A stretch of DNA of 64,000 bases from DATAOG01 sp963782885 (GTDB taxonomy: Bacteria; Pseudomonadota; Alphaproteobacteria; Geminicoccales; Geminicoccaceae). The stretch covers positions 1 through 64,000 of the forward strand of contig CAWALL010000005.1 in NCBI GenBank assembly GCA_963782885.1. Reading direction: 5' to 3'. Below are positions 46,408-55,355 of the stretch, in pieces (position 1 is the first letter of the stretch; each line of letters opens with the position of its first letter). Below the pieces are notes generated by a model. The model was not told where the DNA came from. It saw only the letters and a program-made list of their open reading frames with translations, and made no database searches. A program made the translations under genes and the position numbers.

Positions 46408-47265
46408 TTGGAGCTGCTGTTCGATCTCGGCTGGCGGGCTTGCGCCACCGCGCTCGCGATCGTGCTGGTCGCCAAGCTCGGCGAGCGCGGCGGCGCCCTG
46501 ATCGCGAGCGTGGTCATGACCTTCCCGATGAACGCCGGGCCAGGCTTCCTGTTTGTGGCGCTGGAGCAGAGCGCGGGCTTCGTCAGCCGCGGCGCGCTCA
46601 CGAGCTTCGCCGGCACCGGCGCGGTTCTGGCGTTTGCCGCCGCGTTCGTCCGGGTCGCGCGCGGGCGGAGCTTCGCCGCCGGCCTCGCGGCGGCGGTGCT
46701 CGCCTGGCTGGCGCTGGTGCTCGCCACGATCGCCCTGCCGCGCTCGCTCTTCACCGCCGCCGGCGCGATCGCGGTCGGAGCCGGCCTGGTCGCGCTGCTC
46801 GGCACCGCCCGGATCAGGGCGCTGCCGACCACGGACATCAGGGCCGGCTGGCATCTCGTGCTCGCCCGCGGCCTGATCGCCGGTATCGTGGTCGCGAGCG
46901 TCGCCGAGGCCGCCGGTCTGCTGGGGCCGATGATCGCCGGTCTCGCCTACGCCTTTCCGACCACGATGCTGGCCTCGCTCTGGATCCTCGAGCGCGACTA
47001 CGGGCGCGCGTTCGCGCTCGCGACCATGGCGCGGGTGCCGGCCGGGATCGCGACCTACGCGGGCTTCTGCCTGGTCCTTCATCTCGCCGCCGGCCCGCTG
47101 CCGGCGCTCGCCGCCTGGGCGCTGGCAGTCGCCGCCGCGGTCGCGATCGCACTGCTGCGGGCGCTGACCGGGCAGCCCGGGCGCCGGTCGCGCCGGGTCA
47201 CGGCCGGCGCGGCCGGACCGCCGGCGCGGCCGCCCTGGTACCGGCCCGGGGCGCCGGATCGATGA
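46408..47265 (+). CDS. Multi-pass membrane protein of unknown function
   Basis: The 285-residue product has about eight to nine hydrophobic segments (for example ACATALAIVLVAKLGERGGA; GALIASVVMTFPMNAGPGFL). The start shown is TTG 46408, the only one that keeps the first helix. The pattern is that of a small transporter-like membrane protein, but I cannot name a family. The arginine- and proline-rich last 35 residues lie in the cytoplasm or may be spurious extension. Confidence 0.65.
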   Translation: MELLFDLGWRACATALAIVLVAKLGERGGALIASVVMTFPMNAGPGFLFVALEQSAGFVSRGALTSFAGTGAVLAFAAAFVRVARGRSFAAGLAAAVLAWLALVLATIALPRSLFTAAGAIAVGAGLVALLGTARIRALPTTDIRAGWHLVLARGLIAGIVVASVAEAAGLLGPMIAGLAYAFPTTMLASLWILERDYGRAFALATMARVPAGIATYAGFCLVLHLAAGPLPALAAWALAVAAAVAIALLRALTGQPGRRSRRVTAGAAGPPARPPWYRPGAPDR

Positions 47266-47350
47266 GCGCTCGACCGGAGCGCTGGTGCCGGCCAGGCTTT
47301 GACGCCGTCTCGGCCGCGCCCTACATGATCCGGATGACCAACCAGCAGGG

Positions 47351-48055
47351 ATGGCCGACGTGCCGGATTATCTGCGCCGCCTGATCGTGCCGGTGCACCC
47401 GGCCGGCTGGCCGTTCATCGCCGGCGGGCTGGTCGTCACGGTCCTGCTCGCCTGGTTCGAGTGGCCGCTGCTGTGGCTGGGGCTGCTGCCGACCGCCTGG
47501 ATGACCTATTTCTTCCGCGATCCGCCGCGGGTCACGCCCCAGGGCGACGACCTCGTGGTCAGCCCCGCCGACGGCACGGTCGCGGCGATCGTCGAGCGCC
47601 GGCCGCCGCCCGAGCTGGAGCTCGGCGAGGTGCCGCGCACCTGCATCAGCGTGTTCCTCAACGTCTTCGACGTCCACGTCAACCGGGCCCCGGTCGGCGG
47701 CCGGATCACCAGGCTCGCCTATCACCCCGGCAAGTTCCTGAACGCCGCCGACGACAAGGCCTCGGATCTCAACGAGCGCCAGTCGTTCCGGATCGAGACC
47801 GCGCACGGCGAGGTGTTCGGCCTGGTCCAGATCGCGGGCCTGGTGGCGCGCCGGATCGTCTGCTCGGTCGAGCAGGGCGCCCTGCTCCACGCCGGCGAGC
47901 GGGTCGGCATGATCCGGTTCGGCAGCCGCTGCGACGTCTATCTGCCGGACGGCTTCGCGCCGATGGTCGCCCTCGGCCAGCGCGCGGTCGCCGGCGAGAC
48001 CGTGCTCGCCGACGGCCGGCGCAACCGACCCCCCACCGCCTGGAGACGCAGCTGA
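47351..48055 (+). CDS. psd: Phosphatidylserine decarboxylase
   Basis: It converts phosphatidylserine to phosphatidylethanolamine in the inner membrane. This is the short (234-residue) proteobacterial type. It has two N-terminal hydrophobic stretches, VVSPADGTV near residue 69, CISVFLNVFDVHVNR with the catalytic histidine, and the self-cleavage site at G191-S192 in RFGSRCDVYLP, where the serine becomes the pyruvoyl group. The stop overlaps the pssA start (ATGA), giving a coupled pair for consecutive steps. Confidence 0.93.
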   Translation: MADVPDYLRRLIVPVHPAGWPFIAGGLVVTVLLAWFEWPLLWLGLLPTAWMTYFFRDPPRVTPQGDDLVVSPADGTVAAIVERRPPPELELGEVPRTCISVFLNVFDVHVNRAPVGGRITRLAYHPGKFLNAADDKASDLNERQSFRIETAHGEVFGLVQIAGLVARRIVCSVEQGALLHAGERVGMIRFGSRCDVYLPDGFAPMVALGQRAVAGETVLADGRRNRPPTAWRRS

Positions 48056-48942
48056 TGCTTCCTCGCCGTCGTCGGCGCCCACGCGCGCGGCTCCGGCAGC
48101 CGCTGATCCACCTCGTGCCGAACATGTTCACGGTGCTGAGCCTGTGCGCCGGCCTGACCTCGATCCGCTACGCCCTCGACCACCGCTTCGAGCTCGCGGT
48201 CATCCTGATCATGGTCGCGGGCGTGCTCGACGGCCTCGACGGCCGCTCGGCGAGGCTGCTGAAGATCACCTCCAAGCTCGGCGCCGAGCTGGATTCGCTG
48301 GCCGATTTCCTGAGCTTCGGCGTCGCGCCGGCGATCCTGGTCTATCTCTGGTCGCTGAACCAGGTGAAGGCGATCGGCTGGGCGTTGACGCTGCTGTTCG
48401 CGACCTGCTGCGCGCTGCGCCTGGCCCGCTTCAACACCGAGCTCGAGGATACCGCCCGGCCGCCCTGGATGTCGCGCTTCTTCACCGGCATGCCGGCGCC
48501 GGCCGCCGCCGGCTGCGCGATCATCCCGCTGCTGCTGGCGTTCGCGACCGGCGCCGACTGGCCGCAGTCCTGGGTCCTGAACGCCGCCGTCATGACCTTC
48601 GTGGCGTTCATGATGGTCAGCCGGGTCCCGACCTTCTCGATCAAGACCGTGGTCGTCCGGGTCAAGCCCGACTGGATCCTGCCGACCCTGATCTTCGTCG
48701 GCATGTTCGTGGCCGCGCTGTCCAGCGAGCCCTGGTACACGCTGCTGGCGGTCGGCGTCGTCTACCTCGCGAGCCTGCCGGTCGGCTGGTGGTCGGCCTA
48801 CCGGCTGCGCCGCCGCTACCAGCAGGAGATCGCGGCGACCAAGCCTGAGCAGGCTGGGCCCGAGCCGGCCCGGCCCGGGCGGGTGGTGAGCCTCGGCTGG
48901 CCGCAAAGCGACGCCCGGCCGTCCAAGCCCGACCAGGGCTGA
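48055..48942 (+). CDS. pssA: CDP-diacylglycerol-serine O-phosphatidyltransferase
   Basis: It makes phosphatidylserine from CDP-diacylglycerol and serine, the substrate of the Psd encoded just upstream. The protein is 295 residues. It carries the CDP-alcohol signature D-G-(x)2-D-G-R-x-A-R...G-x3-D-x3-D in VLDGLDGRSARLL and GAELDSLAD. Eight hydrophobic segments follow. It starts MLPRRRRRPRARL, a basic N-terminus. It belongs to the class II (PssA type 2) family. Confidence 0.93.
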   Translation: MLPRRRRRPRARLRQPLIHLVPNMFTVLSLCAGLTSIRYALDHRFELAVILIMVAGVLDGLDGRSARLLKITSKLGAELDSLADFLSFGVAPAILVYLWSLNQVKAIGWALTLLFATCCALRLARFNTELEDTARPPWMSRFFTGMPAPAAAGCAIIPLLLAFATGADWPQSWVLNAAVMTFVAFMMVSRVPTFSIKTVVVRVKPDWILPTLIFVGMFVAALSSEPWYTLLAVGVVYLASLPVGWWSAYRLRRRYQQEIAATKPEQAGPEPARPGRVVSLGWPQSDARPSKPDQG

Positions 48943-48971
48943 GGGAGCGCCAGCGCGGCCGCCGGCCGGCG

Positions 48972-49577
48972 ATGCTGGACGCACGCCTGCGCCGGCTGAT
49001 CGATCCGCCGCTCGAGCGCCTGGGCCGGCCGCTCGCCGCGCTTGGCGTCTCGGCCAACGCCGCGAGCTGGATCGGCTTCGCGCTCGGGCTTGGCGCGATG
49101 GCCGCGATCGCGCGCCAGGCCTACGCCCCAGGTCTCGTCCTGTTGCTCCTCAACCGCCTGTTCGACGGCCTGGACGGCGCCATCGCCCGCCAGCGCGGCC
49201 TCTCCGACCTCGGCGGCTTCTTCGACATCGTCCTCGACTTCATCATCTATTCGGGCGTCCCGTTCGCCTTCGCACTCGCCGACCCTGCCGCCAACGGTCT
49301 GCCCGCGGCCTTCCTGGTCTTCAGCTTCGTCGGCACTGGCACGTCCTTTCTCGCCTTCGCGATCATGGCCGCCAAGCGCGGCCTCTCGACCGAGCTCCGC
49401 GGCCGGAAATCGCTCTATTACCTGGGCGGCCTGACCGAAGGCACCGAGACCATTTTCGTACTTGTTCTCGCCTGCCTCTTCCCCCACTTTTTCCCGCTCA
49501 TCGCCTGGATTTTCGGCGGTCTCTGCTGGCTCACGACCGCGACCCGGATCGCGGTCGCCTGGCGAACGTTGCGCTGA
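48972..49577 (+). CDS. CDP-alcohol phosphatidyltransferase family protein
   Basis: This 201-residue membrane enzyme has the same signature as PssA (LFDGLDGAIARQ, then GGFFDIVLDFI). Its exact alcohol is unknown. Small family members of this size include phosphatidylglycerophosphate synthase-like and YnjF-like proteins. It lies 29 bases after pssA and is probably in one operon with psd-pssA. Confidence 0.85.
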   Translation: MLDARLRRLIDPPLERLGRPLAALGVSANAASWIGFALGLGAMAAIARQAYAPGLVLLLLNRLFDGLDGAIARQRGLSDLGGFFDIVLDFIIYSGVPFAFALADPAANGLPAAFLVFSFVGTGTSFLAFAIMAAKRGLSTELRGRKSLYYLGGLTEGTETIFVLVLACLFPHFFPLIAWIFGGLCWLTTATRIAVAWRTLR

Positions 49578-49771
49578 CCCGGGTCGGTTTCCGAAAATCG
49601 AACGCTGCGCTAAGCCCGGGTCGCATCCGAAGCTTCCCGCCAACCGTCGGTACCTTCCAGCTTGAGATCGGGGCCCGCGCATCACCTGCGGCATCGCAGC
49701 TGTCCGCGAGTCGAGACGCATGAGCGTTAACCATCTGGCAAGCCCGGGTTCTCAAACTGCCAGGTGCTCGC

Positions 49772-49847
49772 TGGTCCATGCGACCCTGGGAGTCCGTGCG
49801 CCGGCCAACCAATCGGGCGGGGCGGATTCCCAGGGTCGCATGGACCA
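49772..49847. repeat. 20-bp perfect inverted repeat with 36-bp spacer
   Basis: The arms are TGGTCCATGCGACCCTGGGA (49772-49791) and its exact reverse complement (49828-49847). The spacer is partly self-complementary, so RNA could form a long hairpin. It could be a REP-type repeat, a decayed mini-transposon or a strong bidirectional terminator without a U-tract. Confidence 0.7.
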
Positions 49848-50266
49848 TCTGGAGAACTGTTTGCACGTCAGTGAGTTAATTTTTGGTGAGTGGCGCGCCC
49901 AGTGACCATCGATCCGGAAGCGCGGGTCGGAGCTCTCGCGTCGTCGGCGAAGACCTCGGAGTTCGGAACAGGCGTTCGCTAGGCTCGCGCCGGTTCTGGC
50001 GGCCCTGTCCACTTCGGTTTGAATGGCCGCTCGAAGGGCGCGACGGGTTTGACATCGAGTGCGTCAGCGGCAACCACGTCGCGGCTGACGGACCAGTCAT
50101 TCCAGGACGCAAAGCCGGGCGTCCGGCCAAGGGGGAGCCACCGAACCGAGCCCATTCGGCCCCTCCACCCCCGGTCGCCCGGCCGGTTCGGAACCTCACG
50201 CGAAGCGGATCCGGGACGCGGTTTTTCTCCCCGTGGCCCTTGCCGGGGTGCCGAAAAAGCTTATTA

Positions 50267-50278
50267 TAAGCATGCTTA
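50267..50278. promoter_or_regulatory. Palindromic operator upstream of marR
   Basis: TAAGCATGCTTA is a perfect 12-bp palindrome, extended by AT-rich flanks, 20 bases before the marR start. A second partial CATG element (GAGCATGTAGG) follows. MarR proteins bind such sites, so autoregulation of the efflux operon is likely. Confidence 0.6.
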
Positions 50279-50297
50279 CAATGAGCATGTAGGAACG

Positions 50298-50741
50298 ATG
50301 GACGATCCCTATCAGGCGGTCGGCGTGCTGCTGGTCGATGTCGCGAGGCTGCTGCGCCGCAACTTCAACCGCCGCGCCCAGGCGCTGGGCCTGACCCAGC
50401 CGCAGTGGCAGGCGCTGGCGCGGCTGTCCCAGAACCAGGGCATGAACCAGGCCTGCCTCGCCGACCTGCTCGAGGTCCAGCCGATCACGCTCACCCGCCT
50501 GATCGACCGGCTCGAGGCGGCGGGCTGGGTCGAGCGCCGCGCCGATCCCGCCGACCGGCGGGTCCAGCGCCTGTACCTGACGGTCAAGGCCGAGCCCTTG
50601 CTCGACGACATGCGCGCGCTCGCCAGCGAGACCCGCGAGGAGGCGATGCAGGGGCTCTCCGACCGGCAGCGCAAGCAGCTGATCCAGACCCTGCACACGA
50701 TCAAGGGCAACCTGGTCCGGGCGGAGGTGGCCCGTGCCTAA
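50298..50741 (+). CDS. MarR-family transcriptional regulator
   Basis: This 147-residue winged-helix repressor has the typical order: LTQPQWQALARLSQNQGMNQ, recognition helix QPITLTRLIDRLEAAGWVER, wing RRADPADRRVQRLYLT, and C-terminal dimerisation helices. Its ATG follows AGGAACG. The stop lies inside the next gene (8-base overlap), so it is transcribed with the EmrAB-like pump it should control. Confidence 0.9.
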   Translation: MDDPYQAVGVLLVDVARLLRRNFNRRAQALGLTQPQWQALARLSQNQGMNQACLADLLEVQPITLTRLIDRLEAAGWVERRADPADRRVQRLYLTVKAEPLLDDMRALASETREEAMQGLSDRQRKQLIQTLHTIKGNLVRAEVARA

Positions 50742-51927
50742 GCTCCCGTGGTCGAAACGTCCGACCCCGCCGGCCCCGATCGGCTCGGACGGGACCGCGG
50801 TCGCCGAGCCCCGCCCGCGCTCGGCCGCGCCGTCGCCGGAACGCCGGCGCCGCTGGCTGCGGCGCCTGCTGCTGCTGCTCGGGCCGGCGCTGGTCCTGAT
50901 CGTCGGCGGCTATTTCTATCTCACCGGCGGCCGCTACGTCGACACCGACGACGCCTACGTCAGGGCCGACATGGCGGCGGTCGCCGCCGAGGTGTCGGGC
51001 CCGATCGTCGAGGTCGACGTGCGCGAGAACCAGCACGTCGACCCGGGCCAGGTCCTGTTCCGGCTCGACCAGCAGCCGTTCAAGATCGCGCTCGCCCAGG
51101 CCGAGGCCCGCCTCAGGAAGGCCGAGAACGACGTGCGCGCGCTCAAGGCGAGCTACCGGCAGAAGCAGCAGGAGCTCGAGCTGACGCAGAAGAACGTCGC
51201 CTTCGCTGAGCAGGAGTTCCAGCGCCAGGCCAAGCTCCTGAAGCGCGATTTCGCCTCGCAGGCCAAGTACGACGAGGCGCAGCACAATCTCCAGGTCGCG
51301 CACCAGCAGGTCGCGGTCACCCAGCAGGAGCTGCAAGGCCTGCTCGCCGATCTGGCCAGCAATCCGGACATCCCGGTCGAGCAGCACCCGACCTACCTCG
51401 AGGCCAAGGCCGCGCGCGACCAGGCGGCCCTCGACCTCAGGCACGCGGTCGTGCGGGCGCCGTTCGCAGGCGTCGCGAGCCAGAAGCCCGATCTCGGCGA
51501 CTACGTCAGCGACGGCACGCCGGTGATGAGCATCGTCGCCGACCAGGACGTCTGGGTCGAGGCCAACTTCAAGGAGACCGACCTCACCCACGTCCGGCCC
51601 GGCGAGCCGGCGACCGTCACGATCGACACCTATCCCGACCGCGAGTGGCCGGCCACGGTCGAGAGCATCAGCCAGGCGACCGGCGCCCAGTTTTCCGTGC
51701 TTCCGCCGCAGAACGCGAGCGGCAACTGGGTCAAGGTCGTGCAGCGGATCCCGGTCCGGATCGCACTCCGGACCGAGCCCGGCGATCCGCCGCTGCGCGC
51801 CGGCATGAGCGTGGTCGCCGAGATCGACACCGGCCACCGGCGCGAGCTGCCGGGCTTCGTCGAGACCGCGCTCGCCTGGGCGGGCTACGTCACCGAGCCG
51901 GGCAAGGCGCTCGCGCTCAGCCCCTGA
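50734..51927 (+). CDS. emrA: HlyD/EmrA-type membrane fusion protein
   Basis: This periplasmic adaptor of about 397 residues couples the EmrB-like transporter to an outer-membrane channel. It has a basic N-terminus, a membrane anchor (RLLLLLGPALVLIVGGYFYL), the lipoyl half-motifs (GPIVEVDVRENQHVDPGQVL; VRAPFAGVASQKPDLGDYVS) and between them a coiled coil rich in Gln/Ala. The start is GTG 50734. The stop overlaps the emrB start. Confidence 0.9.
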   Translation: MPKLPWSKRPTPPAPIGSDGTAVAEPRPRSAAPSPERRRRWLRRLLLLLGPALVLIVGGYFYLTGGRYVDTDDAYVRADMAAVAAEVSGPIVEVDVRENQHVDPGQVLFRLDQQPFKIALAQAEARLRKAENDVRALKASYRQKQQELELTQKNVAFAEQEFQRQAKLLKRDFASQAKYDEAQHNLQVAHQQVAVTQQELQGLLADLASNPDIPVEQHPTYLEAKAARDQAALDLRHAVVRAPFAGVASQKPDLGDYVSDGTPVMSIVADQDVWVEANFKETDLTHVRPGEPATVTIDTYPDREWPATVESISQATGAQFSVLPPQNASGNWVKVVQRIPVRIALRTEPGDPPLRAGMSVVAEIDTGHRRELPGFVETALAWAGYVTEPGKALALSP

Positions 51928-53486
51928 TGAGCGCCCCGGCCCCTAACGCCCACCACGCCCACGACGCCGCGCCCGCCAACCGGGCGCTGATCACCGTCTC
52001 GGTGATGCTGGCGACGATCATGCAGGCGCTCGACATGACGATCGCCAACGTCGCGCTGCCGCACATGCAGGGCAGCATGTCGGCGACCCAGGACCAGATC
52101 TCGTGGGTGCTGACCTCCTACATCGTCGCGGCCGCGATCATGACGCCGCCGACCGGCTGGCTCGCGGCCCGCTTCGGCCGCAAGCGCCTGTTCCTGGTCA
52201 CGGTCACCGGCTTCACGCTGGTCTCGATGCTCTGCGGGGCCGCGACCTCGCTCAGCGAGATCGTGCTGTTCCGCCTGCTCCAGGGTGCGTTCGGCGCCGG
52301 CCTCGTGCCGCTCTCCCAGGCCGTCCTGCTCGACAGCTTCCCGCGCGAGCAGCATGGCCGGGCGATGGCCATGTGGGGGGTGGGCGTCATGGTCGGTCCG
52401 ATCCTCGGGCCGACGCTCGGCGGCTGGCTCACCGAGTACTACAACTGGCGCTGGGTGTTCTACATCAACCTGCCGTTCGGCATCATGGCGCTGCTCGGCC
52501 TGCTCGCCTTCGTCCCGGAGACCCGGCGCGACAGCTCGCGCCCGTTCGACTTCTTCGGGTTCGCGCTCCTCAGCCTGGCACTCGGCGCGCTCCAGCTGAT
52601 GCTCGATCGCGGCGAGACCAAGGACTGGTTCTCCTCGACCGAGATCATCGCCGAGGCGGTGATCTGCGGCCTCTGCTTCTACCTGTTCCTGGTCCACATG
52701 TTCACGGCCAAACGGCCGTTCATCGAGCCCGCGCTGTTCAAGGACCGCAATTTCGCGACCGGCCTGCTCTTCATCTTCGTGGTCGGGATCATCCTGCTCG
52801 CGACCTTGAGCCTGCTGCCGCCCTTCCTCCAGAACCTGATGGGCTATCCGGTCCTGACCACCGGCTACCTCCTGGCGCCGCGCGGGATGGGCACGATGTG
52901 CGCGATGTTCATGGTGGGCTTCCTGACCGGCCGGCTCGACGTCCGGCTCCTGATCCTGATTGGCCTTGGCCTGACCGCGCTCTCGCTCTGGCAGATGGCG
53001 GGCTTCACCGCCGACGTCAGCTCGTGGGCGATCGTCGAGAGCGGCCTGATCCAGGGGCTCGGGCTCGGCTTCATGTTCGTGCCGCTCAGCACGGTCGCGT
53101 TCGCAACGCTGGCCCCTGAGCGGCGCACCGAGGCGACCGCGATGTTCAGCCTGATGCGCAACATCGGCAGCTCGATCGGCATCTCGGTCGTGGTCAGCCT
53201 GCTCGCCCAGAACACCCAGATCAACCACGCGACCCTCGCCGAGCACGCGACGCCCTTCAACCCGATCTTCCAGGTCCCCAGGATCGCGCACTACTGGGGC
53301 CTCGACAGCCAGGCGGGGCTCGCGGCGCTGAACCACGAGATCACCCGCCAGGCGGCGACCATCGCCTACGTCGACGACTTCCGGCTGATGATGTACCTGA
53401 TGCTGCTCGCGATCCCGATGCTGCTGCTTTTGCGCAGCCCGCGCCGCCAGCGCGCCGCCACCGCCGCCATGGCGGCCGCCGAGTAG
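51927..53486 (+). CDS. emrB: DHA2-family MFS multidrug efflux transporter (EmrB-like)
   Basis: This is a 519-residue proton-drug antiporter with 14 predicted helices. Motif D1 is LDMTIANVALPHMQG near residue 38, motif A is GWLAARFGRKRLFL near residue 78, and motif C is GVMVGPILGPTLGGWL. It completes a marR-emrA-emrB operon. The substrate is unknown; fatty acids, uncouplers and antibiotics are typical. Confidence 0.9.
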   Translation: MSAPAPNAHHAHDAAPANRALITVSVMLATIMQALDMTIANVALPHMQGSMSATQDQISWVLTSYIVAAAIMTPPTGWLAARFGRKRLFLVTVTGFTLVSMLCGAATSLSEIVLFRLLQGAFGAGLVPLSQAVLLDSFPREQHGRAMAMWGVGVMVGPILGPTLGGWLTEYYNWRWVFYINLPFGIMALLGLLAFVPETRRDSSRPFDFFGFALLSLALGALQLMLDRGETKDWFSSTEIIAEAVICGLCFYLFLVHMFTAKRPFIEPALFKDRNFATGLLFIFVVGIILLATLSLLPPFLQNLMGYPVLTTGYLLAPRGMGTMCAMFMVGFLTGRLDVRLLILIGLGLTALSLWQMAGFTADVSSWAIVESGLIQGLGLGFMFVPLSTVAFATLAPERRTEATAMFSLMRNIGSSIGISVVVSLLAQNTQINHATLAEHATPFNPIFQVPRIAHYWGLDSQAGLAALNHEITRQAATIAYVDDFRLMMYLMLLAIPMLLLLRSPRRQRAATAAMAAAE

Positions 53487-53624
53487 GCGGGCCGATCGGC
53501 TATTGACAGGGCGCACCCGGCCCTCAAGGTTAATAGAGCCAACAGGCGATGGAGTTCGCCTCTAACCGCCCTCGGGGCTGATGACTCCTCTGCGACCCGC
53601 GTCACGGGACAAGGAGGAGTGCGC

Positions 53625-55355
53625 ATGCAAGCCCGCCACCCGCCTCGCGAAGCTGCCGGGGTGGCCCTGATAGAGCCCTCGGAGCGTCCCTCGTCGCACG
53701 AGCAGCCTCGCCCTCGACCGAAGGTTGCCCGCCTGGAACGGCATCCGGCCGACGGCGCGATGGAGTCGCCGGCGGAAACCACGTGCCGTGGCCGGCTCGG
53801 CTCCGGGCGCGAGGTCGCCGCGACCTTTCGCAGCATCCTGTTTCCGGTCGGCGCCGCGGGGCGGCAAGAAGAGACGAGCGACCAGCCGGAGTTCTTTCCG
53901 GATCTGAACCTCGACAAGGTCGTCGCGGCGATCATCGCCGGCAAAGACGACTATGATCTGGCACCATTGTTTTACCGTCCGACCCGCGATCTTGCGACCA
54001 TCGATTATCGTCACGCGGTGATGCGCGATCTCGAGCGCGCCGACGTCCTGCAGATGGTGCGGTCCTTCGCCAAGGGCATGCGCAGCACCCGGCAGCATCT
54101 GGACCTGTCGGCCAAGCTCCGCTACGCGCATCAGAAGAAGCTCTGGTTCCTCGACGCGGTTGCCACTTACTGTGCCGCGGTCGTAGCCTTGGCGGCGACC
54201 GCCCGTGCCGCGACTTTGCGGTCCCGGGGCTTGATGGGATTGCGAGACTATCTGATCGACTACACCAACTCGAACGGCTTCACCACACTCGTCGCCGAGA
54301 CCGAGAAGCTCAAGGCCGATCTCTCGACCGTCGACTATTCCATGCTGATCAAGGGCGACAGGATTACGGTCGAGAGATACGAAGACACCCCCGATTACAG
54401 CGCCGTGGTCGAGCGTACGTTCGATCAATTCCAGCAAGGCGCCGTCAAGAACTATCTGGTTAAATTCACCGACAGCGTTGACATGAACCATGTCGAGGCG
54501 GCGGTCCTGGGCTTCGTGGCGGATCTGTACCCGGAGATCTTTTCCCGCCTGGACGGCTACGTCGAACGCAACCAAGGTTTCATTGACCTGACGGTCGGCA
54601 GGTTCGATCGCGAGATCCAATTCTACGTGGCCTTTCGGGACCACATCGCGGTCCTGAAAGATCACGGCCTGCGCTTCTGCTATCCCAAGCTGTCGACCTC
54701 GAACAAGAAGGTCGAAAGCCGAGACGGCTTCGATCTGGCGCTCGCGCACCAGCTCGTGGCCGAGAAGGCAAAGGTGGTGTGCAACGATTTTCATCTCGAG
54801 GGCCGCGAACGGATCCTGGTCGTCTCGGGGCCGAATCAGGGCGGCAAGACCACGTTCGCGCGCGCCTTCGGCCAGCTGCACTATCTGGCGAGCCTCGGCT
54901 GTCCGGTGCCGGGGACCGAGGCCGAGCTCTTCCTGTCCGACCGCGTGTTCGCCCATTTCGAACGGCCCGAGGACATCACGACTCTGCGCGGCAAGCTCGA
55001 GGACGACCTGTTCCGCATCCACAAGGTGCTGGCGGCGGCAACCCCGGACAGCATCATCATCATGAACGAGATCTTCAATTCGACGACCCTGCGCGATGCG
55101 ATCTTCCTGGGCACGCGGGTGCTCGAGCGGATCATGGAGCTGGATGCGCTGGCGGTCTGCGTGACCTTCATCGACGAGCTCGCGTCCTTGAGCGACAAGG
55201 CCGTCAGCATGGTGAGCACGGTCGTGCCGGACAACCCCGCAGTCCGGACCTTCAAGATCCTGCGGCGACCGGCCGACGGGCTCGCCTATGCGATGTCGAT
55301 CGCGGCCAAGTATGGGCTGACCCGTGGCCGCCTGCGTGAGCGCATCCGGCCATGA
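53625..55355 (+). CDS. Divergent MutS-family ATPase, first of a tandem pair
   Basis: This 576-residue protein has AAGGAGG seven bases before its ATG. The C-terminal third is a MutS-type ABC ATPase (domain V). Walker A GPNQGGKT is at 402-409, and the Walker B position reads IIIMNEIFNSTT with N481-E482, where canonical MutS has D-E. The N-terminal part is a helical lever/clamp-like region (KVVAAIIAGKDDYDLAPLFY onward); no mismatch-binding domain I with its Phe-x-Glu motif is visible. It overlaps the second MutS-like gene by four bases. DNA binding and heterodimer formation are inferred. Confidence 0.8.
   Translation: MQARHPPREAAGVALIEPSERPSSHEQPRPRPKVARLERHPADGAMESPAETTCRGRLGSGREVAATFRSILFPVGAAGRQEETSDQPEFFPDLNLDKVVAAIIAGKDDYDLAPLFYRPTRDLATIDYRHAVMRDLERADVLQMVRSFAKGMRSTRQHLDLSAKLRYAHQKKLWFLDAVATYCAAVVALAATARAATLRSRGLMGLRDYLIDYTNSNGFTTLVAETEKLKADLSTVDYSMLIKGDRITVERYEDTPDYSAVVERTFDQFQQGAVKNYLVKFTDSVDMNHVEAAVLGFVADLYPEIFSRLDGYVERNQGFIDLTVGRFDREIQFYVAFRDHIAVLKDHGLRFCYPKLSTSNKKVESRDGFDLALAHQLVAEKAKVVCNDFHLEGRERILVVSGPNQGGKTTFARAFGQLHYLASLGCPVPGTEAELFLSDRVFAHFERPEDITTLRGKLEDDLFRIHKVLAAATPDSIIIMNEIFNSTTLRDAIFLGTRVLERIMELDALAVCVTFIDELASLSDKAVSMVSTVVPDNPAVRTFKILRRPADGLAYAMSIAAKYGLTRGRLRERIRP

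Larger units (their letters stand above)
49578..50297. other. Intergenic region between the phospholipid and efflux operons
   Basis: About 720 bases without a supportable gene. It contains repeated CCCGGGTCG...TCCGAA units (near 49580 and 49615), a long hairpin (49772-49847) and, at its right end, the marR promoter region. Short ORFs on both strands inside it mirror each other because of the inverted repeat and are not genes. Confidence 0.6.

Noticed and set aside
50019..50297. N-terminal extension of MarR
   Set aside because: The frame is open upstream, but the extra sequence is proline/arginine-rich noise and covers the palindromic operator; the ATG at 50298 fits the family length.
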